DNA from: Notoacmeibacter marinus
GTDB taxonomy: Bacteria > Pseudomonadota > Alphaproteobacteria > Rhizobiales > Rhizobiaceae
Reading direction: 5' to 3'
Assembly: GCF_002238045.1 (NCBI RefSeq)
Contig: NZ_NBYO01000001.1
Coordinates: 1,178,001-1,242,000, forward strand
DNA: 64,000 nt
Shown: in pieces, positions 1-9,075 of the stretch
Layout of the letters: every line of letters begins with the position of its first letter
Numbering within the stretch: the stretch's first letter is position 1
Notes under the pieces: generated by a model
What the model saw: the letters and a program-made list of their open reading frames with translations, nothing else
What the model was told of the DNA's origin: nothing
Databases searched by the model: none
Program-made: the position numbers and the translations under genes

Positions 1-112
1 GCTGAAATGTCGCAGCGCCGTGGTCGCTGTCGTCGCCATTGAAATAGTCGGCAGCGTCCGGCGCGCCGCCAATGCCGAAACTATCCATCACAATCAAGAA
101 TACTCGCGCCAT
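1..112 (-). CDS. deoB: Phosphopentomutase, N-terminal fragment (cut by window edge)
   Basis: The reading frame starts at the ATG at 112 and runs off the left edge, giving 37 residues. The N-terminus MARVFLIVMDSFGIGGAPDA matches the start of phosphopentomutase, including the metal-binding Asp (residue 10) of the DSFGIGG motif. The enzyme interconverts ribose 1-phosphate and ribose 5-phosphate in nucleoside salvage. The gene lies 13 bp downstream of the L,D-transpeptidase stop on the same strand, so the two may share a transcript. The call rests on the N-terminus only. Confidence 0.85.
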   Translation of the reverse strand, partial: MARVFLIVMDSFGIGGAPDAADYFNGDDSDHGAATFQ

Positions 113-125
113 GACACCCACTCGC

Positions 126-686
126 CTATCGCTGCACGATCAATGTGCGGCCACGTTTTAAATAGGGTAGAAGCCGCGCCATGTCGCGGGGCGCAAGCGC
201 GATGCATCCTTCCGTCGGGGGATAACCGCGTTCGGCGAGGTGGAAGAAGATGGCGCTGCCGCGATATCTGGCCCTGCTGCTGTAATTGTAGTCCAGAACG
301 ATGCAGCAATCGTAGAGCCGGTCGGCGCGGATCATCGTTTCGCACCGGGCCGGGAACGGCAGACGGACCGGCCGGTTATAGGCGGGATGAGCCGGCGCGT
401 CGCACCAGCCATCGGCAGGCCGGGTCGGCGAGAGTGGCAGCGGTCCCCCCTGTGTCCAGCCGCGATCGGCGCGCCGATAGCCAAACAGGATCTGGTGATG
501 GCCGAGCGGCGTTCCGCCATCGCCCTCGCGCTTGTGCGAGACGATGCCAGCCCTGCCCAGAGCACAGGGAAAAGAAAGAGAACCGAGGCGCAGACGGCCA
601 CGGTGCTCGCTGCCAGACATGCGGTTGACGACGAGCGGCGCGAGGCAGGATCGGGCCCCGGTGAATGGAACGTTAACGCGCTTCAT
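126..686 (-). CDS. L,D-transpeptidase (YkuD) family protein
   Basis: 186 residues. The C-terminal half carries the YkuD active-site signature: His149 in FFHLAERGYPP and Cys161 in EGCIAL, which form the catalytic pair of L,D-transpeptidases that make 3-3 peptidoglycan cross-links or attach proteins to peptidoglycan. The N-terminal block (FPCALGRAGI, REGDGGTPLG) is typical of the short stand-alone alphaproteobacterial members. No signal peptide or membrane segment is visible, so export is unclear. It is divergent from the cenR gene and upstream of deoB. The substrate and the reaction in vivo are inferred from the family. Confidence 0.85.
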   Translation of the reverse strand: MKRVNVPFTGARSCLAPLVVNRMSGSEHRGRLRLGSLSFPCALGRAGIVSHKREGDGGTPLGHHQILFGYRRADRGWTQGGPLPLSPTRPADGWCDAPAHPAYNRPVRLPFPARCETMIRADRLYDCCIVLDYNYSSRARYRGSAIFFHLAERGYPPTEGCIALAPRDMARLLPYLKRGRTLIVQR

Positions 687-698
687 GTTTCCATAGGG

Positions 699-727
699 CT
701 TGTGTCTTGCTGTATCCGCAGTATTTT
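699..727 (+). promoter_or_regulatory. Putative sigma70-type promoter of cenR
   Basis: CTTGTG (699-704) and TATTTT (722-727) are separated by 17 bp and lie about 25 bp before the cenR ATG. The -10 hexamer is only moderate. Inferred from spacing and position. Confidence 0.4.
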
Positions 728-751
728 TTACCCTTAATCTTCGAGGCGCCC

Positions 752-1435
752 ATGACCACGCGAACCATTCTCGTTGTCGATGACGACGATACCTTGCGGC
801 AGACGCTCGTCGAGCAACTCGGCCTTTATGACGAGTTCGAGGTCATCGAGGCCGACACCGCGACAGAGGGAATCAACACGGCGCGCACCAATGTGGTCGA
901 TCTGATCATCATGGATGTCAACCTGCCGGATCTGGACGGGCGCGAAGCGGTGAAGATGCTGCGCAAGAACGGGTTGCGGACGCCGATCATCATGCTGACG
1001 GCGCAGGACACCGATTCCGACACCATTCTGGGCCTGGAATCGGGCGCGAACGACTATATCACCAAGCCGTTTCGCTTCGCGGTTCTGCTGGCGCGAATCC
1101 GGGCACAGCTGCGCCAGTTCGACCAGTCGGAGGATGCCAGCTTCACCGTTGGTCCCTATACTTTCAAACCAAAGCAGAAGGCGCTGTTCGACCGCGCCGA
1201 CGGCAAGATCAAGCTGACCGAGAAAGAAGCGAACATTATCCGCTACCTCATTCGCGCCGATCAGCGCGTGGTCACCCGAGACACGCTGCTGGAAGAGGTC
1301 TGGGGCTACAATAGCGGCGTATCCACCCACACGCTGGAAACGCATGTCTATCGCCTGCGCCAGAAGATCGAGCGCGATCCGTCCAACTGCGAAATCATCG
1401 TGACGGAAGGGGGCGGCTACAAGCTGGTTCCCTGA
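752..1435 (+). CDS. cenR: OmpR-family response regulator, CenR/OtpR type
   Basis: 227 residues from the ATG at 752; an in-frame start at 707 would add a 15-residue tail lacking similarity. The receiver domain (about 1-120) has the acidic pocket (DDDD at 10-13), phospho-acceptor Asp55 in IIMDVNLPD, Thr82 and Lys104 (ITKPF). A winged-helix Trans_reg_C domain follows (about 130-227, ending THTLETHVYRLRQKIE). The sequence and the gene that follows fit CenR of Caulobacter and OtpR of Brucella, which control envelope integrity. No histidine kinase gene is adjacent; CenK is normally encoded elsewhere. The orthology is from memory of these sequences. Confidence 0.85.
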   Translation: MTTRTILVVDDDDTLRQTLVEQLGLYDEFEVIEADTATEGINTARTNVVDLIIMDVNLPDLDGREAVKMLRKNGLRTPIIMLTAQDTDSDTILGLESGANDYITKPFRFAVLLARIRAQLRQFDQSEDASFTVGPYTFKPKQKALFDRADGKIKLTEKEANIIRYLIRADQRVVTRDTLLEEVWGYNSGVSTHTLETHVYRLRQKIERDPSNCEIIVTEGGGYKLVP

Positions 1436-1489
1436 CATGGTGCCCCATGTTAGGACAGTCGGGCGAACCCTCCCCAACAGCGAATATTC

Positions 1490-1945
1490 ATGGCCCTTCG
1501 AGACGACATTGCCGCTCTGTCGCAGATTCCGCTGCTCTCCTCATTGAATAATGAGCAGCTGCGCATTCTGGCGTTCGCATCGGATACGGTCGATCTCGGG
1601 GATGGCCAGGAACTGTTCCGCGAAGGCGCCAATGCCGATAGCGCCTATGTGGTGCGATCCGGCACGATCGCACTGAAGGGGCGGTCGGATCGCCACGAGG
1701 AGCGGTTCGGGCGGGACGCGGTTCTCGGCGAACTTTCGCTCATCGCGACAACCACGCGACCCGGCACGGCCAAGGCGGTCGAGGGGCCGGCGAGCCTGCT
1801 GCGCCTCAACCGGACCACGTTGCGCCGGGTTCTCGAAGAATATCCCGATGTCGCCGCAACTATGCATGAAACGATCCGCCAGCGGCTTGCGCGCATGACC
1901 GGCCAGATCGGCGCTCTCGCCGGGCGCTTCGAGGGCGATGACTGA
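1490..1945 (+). CDS. Cyclic-nucleotide-binding domain protein
   Basis: 151 residues made of one cNMP-binding domain, with the glycine turns FREGANADSAYVV and RSGTIAL and the phosphate-binding-cassette-like GELSLI followed by an Arg-rich helix. There is no DNA-binding HTH, so it is not a CRP-type regulator. It starts 54 bp after cenR on the same strand. In Brucella the OtpR gene is likewise followed by a 'cAMP-dependent protein kinase regulatory subunit'-like gene, so linkage of a cNMP sensor to this regulator looks conserved. Whether it binds cAMP, c-di-GMP or nothing cannot be read from the sequence. Confidence 0.8.
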   Translation: MALRDDIAALSQIPLLSSLNNEQLRILAFASDTVDLGDGQELFREGANADSAYVVRSGTIALKGRSDRHEERFGRDAVLGELSLIATTTRPGTAKAVEGPASLLRLNRTTLRRVLEEYPDVAATMHETIRQRLARMTGQIGALAGRFEGDD

Positions 1946-1987
1946 CCATGACCTGCCTTGACCGCCTCGCCCGCAACGGGCAGATTG

Positions 1988-2010
1988 CCTTTACGTAAAA
2001 GTAAGGCAAC
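1988..2010. promoter_or_regulatory. AT-rich palindrome before the thioesterase start
   Basis: TTTACGTAAA (1990-1999) is a perfect 10-bp palindrome, followed by AGTAAGGCA, which mirrors the preceding TGCCTT. It lies directly upstream of the thioesterase ATG at 2015. It could be an operator for a TetR- or LiuR-like fatty-acid/branched-chain regulator, but no regulator gene lies nearby. Only the symmetry is seen. Confidence 0.3.
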
Positions 2011-2014
2011 TGCC

Positions 2015-2431
2015 ATGGACAGCGAAGCGAACGTCATTCTGGACTTTGCACGGGCCATATTCGACGCGCAGCCCTTCACGCAGTTCCTGACCGCCGAGTT
2101 GGTCAGCGCGAGCCGCGAGGCAGTGACCATCCGCCTGCCGATCCGACGGGAAATTCTCCAGCAGCACGGCTTCGTCCACGGCGGAGCGATCTCCTATCTC
2201 GCCGATAACGCGATTACCTTTGCCGGTGGGATCGCGCTCAATGGCGATGCGCTGACTTCGGAGTTCAAGGTCAATTATCTGCGCCCCGCAAAGGGGACGG
2301 CGCTGATCGCCCGCGCAGCCGTGCGTTCGTCCGGGCGACGTCAGGCCGTGTGCCAGTGCGATATCTTCGTCGAAGATGACGAGGACAAGCCGGTTGCGGT
2401 GGCGCAGGGCACGGTCGTGCCGGTCGGATAA
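2015..2431 (+). CDS. PaaI-family acyl-CoA thioesterase (hotdog fold)
   Basis: 138 residues from ATG 2015 (MDSEANVILDFAR). The hotdog core carries the PaaI/4HBT motif HGFVHGGAISYLADNAI at about residues 48-64, with the catalytic-type Gly-Gly and acidic Asp61, followed by the FKVNYLRPAKG strand. Such proteins hydrolyse short or aromatic acyl-CoAs. An upstream in-frame ATG at 1958 would add 19 residues running through the palindrome at 1990 and is less likely. The gene ends 7 bp from the 3' end of xth, which is convergent. Substrate unknown. Confidence 0.8.
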   Translation: MDSEANVILDFARAIFDAQPFTQFLTAELVSASREAVTIRLPIRREILQQHGFVHGGAISYLADNAITFAGGIALNGDALTSEFKVNYLRPAKGTALIARAAVRSSGRRQAVCQCDIFVEDDEDKPVAVAQGTVVPVG

Positions 2432-2437
2432 GGCCAA

Positions 2438-3244
2438 TCAGCTGAAATCGAACCGGGCGATGACCGGCACATGGTCGCTTGGCCGTTCCCATCCGCGAGC
2501 GTGGCGCAGAACGTCCATGCCGGTCAGATGCGGCACGAGCGAGGGGCTGCCCCAGATGTGATCGAGGCGGCGTCCCCGGTCGGATGCATTCCAGTCCCGC
2601 GCCCGATAGCTCCACCAGGTGTAAAGCTTATCTTCCGGCGGAATGGCGGTTCGCATCAGATCGGCCCAGCCATTGCCGACCCGCAGTTTCTCCAGCGTTT
2701 CGGTCTCGACCGGGGTGTGGCTGACCACTTTCAGAAGCTGCTTGTGGCTCCAGACATCGGTTTCCAGCGGCGCGATATTGAGATCGCCGACAAGGACGGC
2801 GGCGTCGGCGCGGTCGTCCTCGGCATGGACACCCTGCATCTCTTCCAGAAAGTCGAGCTTGTGGCGGAATTTCGGGTTGATGTCCGGATCGGGTTCGTCG
2901 CCGCCGGCGGGCACGTAGAAATTGTGCAGCAGGATCCGTTTGTTGCCGCCATCGACGATGACGGAGAGATGCCGGCAGTCGCCCTTGGCGCAATATTCGC
3001 GCTTTTCCACCAGTTGAAGCGGCCTGCGAGAAAGGGTCGCGACGCCGTGATAGCCCTTCTGGCCATTCACCTCGATCGCTTCGTAGCCCTTCTTGCGCAG
3101 GGCATCGAACGGAAATTTGTCATCCGGGCATTTGGTCTCCTGCAGGCACAGGACATCCGGCGCGTAGTCGTCCAGGAAGCTCTCCACCAGCGGCAGCCGA
3201 AGGCGGACCGAGTTGATGTTCCAAGTGGCGATGGATAGTGGCAT
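2438..3244 (-). CDS. xth: Exodeoxyribonuclease III
   Basis: 268 residues, full length for the ExoIII/AP-endonuclease family (EEP fold). Visible motifs are LQETKCPDD (metal-binding Glu36), the NFYVPAGG segment, GDLNIAP (catalytic Asp/Asn), DYRR-like GRRLDHIW and the C-terminal SDHVPV (catalytic His). It cleaves abasic sites and removes 3' blocks during base excision repair. It is transcribed leftward; the lolA transcript upstream appears to end in a hairpin at 3306-3331, so xth likely has its own promoter in 3245-3305. Confidence 0.92.
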   Translation of the reverse strand: MPLSIATWNINSVRLRLPLVESFLDDYAPDVLCLQETKCPDDKFPFDALRKKGYEAIEVNGQKGYHGVATLSRRPLQLVEKREYCAKGDCRHLSVIVDGGNKRILLHNFYVPAGGDEPDPDINPKFRHKLDFLEEMQGVHAEDDRADAAVLVGDLNIAPLETDVWSHKQLLKVVSHTPVETETLEKLRVGNGWADLMRTAIPPEDKLYTWWSYRARDWNASDRGRRLDHIWGSPSLVPHLTGMDVLRHARGWERPSDHVPVIARFDFS

Positions 3245-3305
3245 GGCGCTTTGCGATCCTCCTAGTGCGGGCGCAAAGTGACGATGCTCTAGCCATCATG
3301 CAACG

Positions 3306-3331
3306 AAAAAGGCCCGCTTTTCGCGAGCCTT
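3306..3331 (-). terminator. Rho-independent terminator downstream of lolA
   Basis: Read on the minus strand: a 7-bp stem GGCTCGC/GCGGGCC (one G-T pair) with loop GAAAA, followed by TTTTT. It lies 48 bp past the lolA stop. Confidence 0.7.
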
Positions 3332-3378
3332 TGCCGTTTATTCCAATGGTTTCGCTTGGAAGGGCGCAATCTACCTGT

Positions 3379-4026
3379 TCACCGCTTAGCGCTGCTGGCT
3401 GCCTCGTTACCAGCCTGCCAATTGTACTTGCTGTAGTCGATGCGGAACCGCGACGTGTCGACACGCGCCCCTTCCTGCACGTTGAAGAGCATGACCGTTG
3501 TGTCCTTGCCCTGATTGTCCGTCACCGTCCATTGGCGCAGCGCGTTCGTCTTCGGATCGAACATGATGGTGATCTTCGAATTGCCGAAGACACTCTTGTC
3601 GGCCATGACCACCGTGACCAGATCGGGCTCTTCCTTGATGCTCTGCACCTGTCGGCCGGACAGGTTGATCTTGTTGTTGAGCAGCAGTTTGAGCGGCGTC
3701 TTGGAGAGCGGATAGAGATCGAACGTGTCGAGCTTCTGGTTGTTGAGCAGCAGATTGCGCCCATCGGAAACGACACGGAATTTCGCTGGCGGCTCGTAGT
3801 CGAAGCGGATCTTGCCGGGCCTTGCGATCTGAAACGTGCCGGCGGTCTGTTCGCCGCGCGGGCCGAACTGGACGAACTCGCCCTTCATCGTCTTGACCGA
3901 AGCGAAGTGGTTGGCGATCTGCTGCGCGGTCTGGCTGGCCTCGGCCGAAACGCCTGCGCCAAGAGCGATGCCCGCGCCGAATAGCAGAATGGCCAGGCTC
4001 TTGAAGGGGCGCATGGTCTTGATCAT
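3379..4026 (-). CDS. lolA: Outer-membrane lipoprotein carrier protein LolA
   Basis: 215 residues from ATG 4026 (MIKTMRPFKSL). A signal peptide covers about residues 1-31, with a hydrophobic core LAILLFGAGIALGAG and cleavage near SAEA. The mature part has the LolA pattern QIANHFASVKTMKGEFVQ, GTFQIARPGKIRFDYEPP and the paired beta strands of the lipid-binding barrel. LolA carries lipoproteins across the periplasm from LolCDE to the outer membrane. It follows ftsK (stop 4137) by 110 bp on the same strand, a linkage common in proteobacteria. A longer frame to 4140 would put the signal peptide internally, so the shorter start is chosen. Confidence 0.88.
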   Translation of the reverse strand: MIKTMRPFKSLAILLFGAGIALGAGVSAEASQTAQQIANHFASVKTMKGEFVQFGPRGEQTAGTFQIARPGKIRFDYEPPAKFRVVSDGRNLLLNNQKLDTFDLYPLSKTPLKLLLNNKINLSGRQVQSIKEEPDLVTVVMADKSVFGNSKITIMFDPKTNALRQWTVTDNQGKDTTVMLFNVQEGARVDTSRFRIDYSKYNWQAGNEAASSAKR

Positions 4027-4136
4027 GGAAATCCTCGTGATTGGCGTCGTCCTCTTCTTCGGCGCACCGATAGCCGCATAGATGGGCAACAGGATGGCAC
4101 ATTTCGAGCGGGAAGCGGTCATTTTACAGGCCGCCA

Positions 4137-6800
4137 TCAATCGTCGAACTCGTCGCGCGGCACCAGAATTTCACGCTTGCCGGCATGGTCGGCGGGTCCG
4201 ATCACACCCTCTTCCTCCATCTTCTCGATGATTGTGGCGGCGCGGTTATAGCCAATCCCCAGTCGGCGCTGGATGTATGAGGTCGAGGCCTTGCCGTCGC
4301 GCAGCACAACCGCCACGGCCTGATCGTAGGGATCGTCGCTATCGCTTGCCGGACCGTCGCCGCCTGCCGCGCCCGGACCGCCTTCCTCGTCCTCATCGGC
4401 GTCTTCGGTCACGGAATCGAGATACTCCGGCACACCTTGCGTCTTCAGATGATTGACCACCGTCTCGACCTCCTCGTCGGAAACGAAGGGGCCGTGGACG
4501 CGCTGACTGCGCCCGCCGGCGGCCTGATAGAGCATATCGCCCATGCCGAGCAGCTGTTCGGCGCCCATTTCGCCCAGGATCGTCCGGCTGTCGATCTTGC
4601 TGGTCACTTGGAAGGAGATGCGCGTTGGGAAATTGGCCTTGATCGTGCCGGTGATGACATCGACCGAGGGTCGCTGCGTCGCCATGATGACGTGAATGCC
4701 CGCGGCGCGCGCCATCTGCGCCAGGCGCTGGACCGCGCCCTCGATCTCCTTGCCAGCGACCATCATAAGGTCGGCCATCTCGTCGATAATGACGACTATA
4801 AAGGGCATCGGATCGAGGTCCATCTCCTCATGCTCGTAGATCGCTTCGCCCGTTTCGCGGTCGAAGCCCGTCTGCACGGTACGGGTGATGGTTTCGCCCT
4901 TGGCCTTCGCTTCGCCGACGCGGCTGTTGAAGCCGTCAATGTTGCGAACGCCGACCTTGCTCATCTTGCGGTAGCGCTCTTCCATCTCGCGCACGGTCCA
5001 TTTGAGCGCGACGACGGCCTTCTTCGGATCGGTCACGACCGGCGACAGAAGGTGCGGGATGCCGTCATAGACCGACAGTTCCAGCATTTTCGGATCGATC
5101 ATGATGAGGCGGCACTGCTCCGGCGTCATTCGGTAGAGCAGCGACAGGATCATCGTGTTGATGGCGACCGACTTGCCCGAACCGGTGGTGCCGGCAACCA
5201 GCAGATGTGGCATCTTGGCGAGATCGGCAATGACGGCTTCGCCGCCGATCGTCTTGCCGAGGGAGAGGCCGAGCTTGCTCTTGGTCTGCTGAAAATCCTT
5301 GCTGGCGATGATTTCGCGCAGATAGACGGTTTCGCGATGATCGTTCGGCAGTTCGATGCCGATGGCGTTGCGGCCCGGCACGACCGCGACGCGGGCAGCG
5401 ATGGCGCTCATCGAGCGTGCGATATCTTCGGCAAGGCCGATCACGCGCGAGGATTTGACGCCGGGGGCTGGCTCCAGTTCGTAGAGCGTGACGACGGGGC
5501 CCGGCCGCACGGTCATGATCTCGCCCTTGACGCCAAAATCGTTGAGGACCGCTTCGAGCTGGCGGGCGTTGTCGGCGAGCTGTGCTTCGGTGACCCGTGC
5601 GACGCCGGACAGTTTCTTCGGCTCTGCCAGGAAGCGCTGCGAGGGAAGCTCGAACCGGCTGCCGTGCGCCGCCCTGCCAGTCTGGCGTTTGCGGGTGGGG
5701 GCTGCCGCAGCAGCCTTGGCCTTCTTCGGTTCTTCCTTGGAGTGGACCAGTTGCGGGCGGAACGGCACCACTCGATCGTCCGGCTCAAAATCGCCCAGCG
5801 TCGCGTCCTCGTCGCCGCCATCTTCATCGTTGTCCCAAGGCGTTTCGTCCTCGGCGAAGGTCGATTCGTCGTCACGTTCTTCCAGATAAGCGGCATCCTC
5901 ATCGTCGATCAGCAAACCTTCCGGCGGCATATCCGGCAGTGGCTGCTCCCGGGCGTCGTTCCAGTCGACGGCTGGCTGGCGCTCAGCAGGCCGATCGTTG
6001 GCCGGGCGCAGACGTGGCGGTTCGAGCCGTTCGCGGTTCGATTGTGCCATGCGACTACGCTTCGCACCTGCCCGGACACGGTAGAAGGTGTGCGTGACAG
6101 CGCCCATCATGGCGACCATGGCCCGGCGCCAAGCCGGTTCGTCGCGCGGCTCGTCCAAATCCCATGCGTCGTCGATCTCCGGTTCGTCGTCCAATTCGGG
6201 CAATCTCGGCTTCAATGCCGGAAGAAGCGACCAGACGGCGGCGCGGGTGAATAGCCATAGCGCGCTTGCGCTCGCAACCACGCCGAGCGCCGCTGCGATC
6301 AGCCCGTCGACTGGCCGTCCAAAAGCGAATGCCGGCAGGCGCAGCAACATGTCGCCGATAACGCCGCCATGGCCTGACGGAATGGGCCAGGCGCGGTGCA
6401 CCGGTACGCAGGCGAGCGCGAGAGCCGTCATGGCCACGCATCCGAGCCATGCGGCCATCCGCAGGGCCTTCCGGTCGACAGGGCGCGCTGCTGCGAGCAG
6501 GAAACCCCATGCGATGGCTGGCAGAAGCGCCACGATGGTGGCAAGTCCTAGAAATTGAACGGCGATATCGGCGAAGGCCGCCCCGGCGAACCCCATCGCG
6601 TTTTGTGGTGCGCGCTCGGTCGCCAGGCTGAACGACGGATCGTCGACATGCCAGGACGCCAGGGCGACAACCCCGAAGGTCACAAAGGCCAGAACCACAA
6701 CACCGAAAAGCCGTCCGACCGCATTGCGTAGAAAAGCCCGGATTGCGCTTTCTTCGTCATCTTCCATGTTGAAGGCGTAACGGTCGTGAATATCGCTCAT
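4137..6800 (-). CDS. ftsK: DNA translocase FtsK
   Basis: 887 residues from ATG 6800 (MSDIHDRY). The N-terminus has four hydrophobic segments (about 25-190) that anchor it at the septum. A long acidic, low-complexity linker follows (about 200-390). The RecA-like motor has Walker A GTTGSGKS near residue 537, Walker [13 protein letters not shown] and the [13 protein letters not shown] loop. The C-terminal gamma winged helix (about 810-885, [17 protein letters not shown]) reads KOPS sites and activates XerCD. It moves chromosome termini during division. A perfect CtrA box lies 73 bp upstream of the ATG, suggesting cell-cycle control. Confidence 0.95.
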   Translation of the reverse strand: MSDIHDRYAFNMEDDEESAIRAFLRNAVGRLFGVVVLAFVTFGVVALASWHVDDPSFSLATERAPQNAMGFAGAAFADIAVQFLGLATIVALLPAIAWGFLLAAARPVDRKALRMAAWLGCVAMTALALACVPVHRAWPIPSGHGGVIGDMLLRLPAFAFGRPVDGLIAAALGVVASASALWLFTRAAVWSLLPALKPRLPELDDEPEIDDAWDLDEPRDEPAWRRAMVAMMGAVTHTFYRVRAGAKRSRMAQSNRERLEPPRLRPANDRPAERQPAVDWNDAREQPLPDMPPEGLLIDDEDAAYLEERDDESTFAEDETPWDNDEDGGDEDATLGDFEPDDRVVPFRPQLVHSKEEPKKAKAAAAAPTRKRQTGRAAHGSRFELPSQRFLAEPKKLSGVARVTEAQLADNARQLEAVLNDFGVKGEIMTVRPGPVVTLYELEPAPGVKSSRVIGLAEDIARSMSAIAARVAVVPGRNAIGIELPNDHRETVYLREIIASKDFQQTKSKLGLSLGKTIGGEAVIADLAKMPHLLVAGTTGSGKSVAINTMILSLLYRMTPEQCRLIMIDPKMLELSVYDGIPHLLSPVVTDPKKAVVALKWTVREMEERYRKMSKVGVRNIDGFNSRVGEAKAKGETITRTVQTGFDRETGEAIYEHEEMDLDPMPFIVVIIDEMADLMMVAGKEIEGAVQRLAQMARAAGIHVIMATQRPSVDVITGTIKANFPTRISFQVTSKIDSRTILGEMGAEQLLGMGDMLYQAAGGRSQRVHGPFVSDEEVETVVNHLKTQGVPEYLDSVTEDADEDEEGGPGAAGGDGPASDSDDPYDQAVAVVLRDGKASTSYIQRRLGIGYNRAATIIEKMEEEGVIGPADHAGKREILVPRDEFDD

Positions 6801-6872
6801 CACTCGGAAATCCCATGGCGCGGCAAGCGGGCACAGCCTGCTCATTTTCTCGCACAGCCTAGGGCCGAAGGG

Positions 6873-6891
6873 TTAAACGCCTGTTAACCAT
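6873..6891. promoter_or_regulatory. CtrA box upstream of ftsK
   Basis: TTAA (6873-6876), 7 bp, then TTAACCAT (6884-6891): an exact match to the full CtrA consensus TTAA-N7-TTAACCAT. It lies in the gap between the ftsK start and the stop of the MFS gene, so ftsK is the only plausible target. Confidence 0.75.
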
Positions 6892-6902
6892 CCATGCGCC
6901 GT

Positions 6903-8333
6903 TCAGCCGATCCGAAGCAGGGTTCGTGGATCGGCGGCGGGATAAGGCGTTTTCAAGGCCACGGCAAAGCCGGTGGCCAGGAAGATCAGGATGACCGACA
7001 TGCCGAGTGCTGCCGATCCGCTTATCGCGGTTACGACGCCCACGAGCAAAGGAGCGAGGAAGCTCGTGGCACGACCCGACAGGGCGTAGAAGCCGAACCA
7101 GCGACCCGCTTCCTCTTCCGGCACGCTACGCGCCATCCATGCACGGGAAGAGGCCTGAACCGGGCCGAAGGTCAGCCCGATGATCAATCCGTAGAGAATG
7201 TAGGTTTTCTCGGCGGCGGTACCGAACAGCCCGCCGCTATCGGTCATTGGCAGGGTGACCAGGCCGAACAAGGTCGATCCCGGCTGGGTGGAGACTATGC
7301 CAACGGCGGCGACGAACAGCAGAAAGACCGATCCGATCACGAGCGCTTTCGAACCAACGCTCCTATCAAGGCGGGCAGCGAGGAAGCAGCCTGGAATCGC
7401 GGTCAAGTTGAGAATGATGCCAAAAATGCCGATCTCCATGATCGGCCATAGAAAAAGGCCCGCGGCATAGGTGCCGCCAAGCGCGATGAGCGCACTGATG
7501 CCATCCTGATAGATCATTCGCGCAATGAGGAAGCGCGCAATGCCAGGCTGGCTCTTTACCTCCGCCCATGTCGACTTCAATTCGGCCAGCCCGTCGCGAA
7601 TGGCGCGGCCAATCTTCAGCCGCTGGCGACGGACATCCGGGGTGAAGAGGAACATGGGCAGAACGAAGACCAGATACCAGAGCGCCGCCATCGGTCCGGT
7701 AATGCGCGCATCCTCGCCCTTCGCCGGATCCAGGCCGAAGAGCGGTTCGATGCCGATCAGCGTTCGCCCGGTCTCGGGGCTTGCCGCCAGAAAGGCGATC
7801 GTGGTGCCCAGAACGATCAGTCCGCCTGCGTAACCCAGTCCCCAGGCGGTGTTCGACACGCGGCCCGCCTGTTCGGCGGTGGCGATGCGCGGCAGCATGG
7901 AATCGTTGAAGACGATGGAGAATTCCGCAGCAACGGTGGCGATGGCGAAAGCTGCGACAACCCATACCAGCGATGCGCCGGGTGCGGCGAACCAGAGCGT
8001 CAGCAGCATCGTGACCTTGAGAAGGGCGAAGCCGGCGATCCACGGCTTCTTGCGTCCGTTCTGGTCGGCGATCGATCCGAGTATCGGGGACATGACAGCG
8101 ATGAAAAGGCCCGCCGCCGCAATGCCGAAAGCCCAGGCGGACTGGCCCGCCGCCTGATCGCTGGCAAGGCGGCTGACCACGTAAGGCCCAAAGATGAAGG
8201 TGGTGACCACCGTGAAGAAGGGCTGCGCCGCCCAGTCGAAGAACATCCAGCCCCAAAGGCCACGCCTGCTCACATGGCCGCCTGGCGTCGTTCCGTCACG
8301 GCTGCCGTTCACGGTCAATGCGCCGTCGCTCAT
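6903..8333 (-). CDS. MFS transporter, UMF1/Atg22-like family
   Basis: 476 residues from ATG 8333 (MSDGALTVNGSRDG). About 12 hydrophobic segments follow a short polar N-terminus. The opening WGWMFFDWAAQPFFTVVTTFIFGPY and SPILGSIADQNGRKK (the MFS loop 2-3 motif) match the UMF1 family related to yeast Atg22 vacuolar effluxers. An extended C-terminal half contains RAWMARSVPEEEAGRWFGFYALSGRATSF split over two helices. The substrate is unknown; Atg22 exports amino acids, so an amino-acid or small-molecule efflux role is only a guess. It is divergent from the AhpD-like gene, sharing a 112-bp intergenic region. Confidence 0.8.
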   Translation of the reverse strand: MSDGALTVNGSRDGTTPGGHVSRRGLWGWMFFDWAAQPFFTVVTTFIFGPYVVSRLASDQAAGQSAWAFGIAAAGLFIAVMSPILGSIADQNGRKKPWIAGFALLKVTMLLTLWFAAPGASLVWVVAAFAIATVAAEFSIVFNDSMLPRIATAEQAGRVSNTAWGLGYAGGLIVLGTTIAFLAASPETGRTLIGIEPLFGLDPAKGEDARITGPMAALWYLVFVLPMFLFTPDVRRQRLKIGRAIRDGLAELKSTWAEVKSQPGIARFLIARMIYQDGISALIALGGTYAAGLFLWPIMEIGIFGIILNLTAIPGCFLAARLDRSVGSKALVIGSVFLLFVAAVGIVSTQPGSTLFGLVTLPMTDSGGLFGTAAEKTYILYGLIIGLTFGPVQASSRAWMARSVPEEEAGRWFGFYALSGRATSFLAPLLVGVVTAISGSAALGMSVILIFLATGFAVALKTPYPAADPRTLLRIG

Positions 8334-8445
8334 CGCGGGTTCTCCTCCGGCGCTACGCCTTTCTTCCAAGACGTAGCCTCTGCCACGTCGCGGCGAGAGA
8401 TGGTAGGGGCATCGCCGAGGAAGATACCAGACAGGAGGAGACGTC

Positions 8446-9069
8446 ATGACCGAAACTAGGCAGGAAAAACCCATTCCGCCGGGACAATGGCGGAGCGATG
8501 GACTGCCACCGGTGATGGCCATCGATCTGCCGCCGCAGGAGCCGCTACCGGATGGCGTTGCGACCTATTTCGACAAATGCGAGGAGAAGCTGGGCCTCGT
8601 GCCCAATGTGCTGGTCGCGCACGCGTTCGACGCCGACCGGCTGAACGCCTTCGCCGCCTTCTATAACGGGCTGATGCTGGCGCCGTCGGGCCTGACCAAG
8701 GCGGAGCGCGAAATGATCGCCGTCGCCGTTTCGGCGATCAATCGCTGCCATTACTGCCTGACGGCCCATGGCGCTGCGCTGCGCCAGCTGACCGGCGATC
8801 CGGCGCTGGCCGAAACCATCGCCCAGAACTGGCGGGCCGCCGATCTGCCGGCGCGCCAGCAAGCCATGCTGACCTTCGCCGAGAAGCTGAGCGTAAGCCC
8901 GGCCGCGATGGAGGAAGCGGACCGGCAGGCGCTGCGCGATGCCGGCTTTTCCGAGCGCGACATTTTCGACATCGCCGCCGTGACCGGCTTCTACGCCATG
9001 AGCAATCGGCTTGCGAGCGCGACCGAAATGGCGCCGAACCCGGAGTATCACGCCATGGCGCGCGAGTAG
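8446..9069 (+). CDS. Peroxidase-related enzyme of the AhpD/carboxymuconolactone-decarboxylase fold
   Basis: 207 residues. The core has the AhpD redox motif: Glu89, Cys101-His-Tyr-Cys104 and His108 (RCHYCLTAHG), which in AhpD relays electrons to alkylhydroperoxide reductase. The C-terminal SERDIFDIAAVTGFYAMSNRLA is typical of the 'uncharacterised peroxidase-related' subgroup (TIGR01926). An SD (AGGAGG) precedes the ATG at good distance. No ahpC or lipoyl partner is nearby. Peroxidase activity is inferred from the family. Confidence 0.8.
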   Translation: MTETRQEKPIPPGQWRSDGLPPVMAIDLPPQEPLPDGVATYFDKCEEKLGLVPNVLVAHAFDADRLNAFAAFYNGLMLAPSGLTKAEREMIAVAVSAINRCHYCLTAHGAALRQLTGDPALAETIAQNWRAADLPARQQAMLTFAEKLSVSPAAMEEADRQALRDAGFSERDIFDIAAVTGFYAMSNRLASATEMAPNPEYHAMARE

Positions 9070-9075
9070 GCGCGC

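Noticed and set aside
4437-6254. Long plus-strand frame inside ftsK
   Set aside because: It is antisense to conserved FtsK motor sequence and shows no domains.
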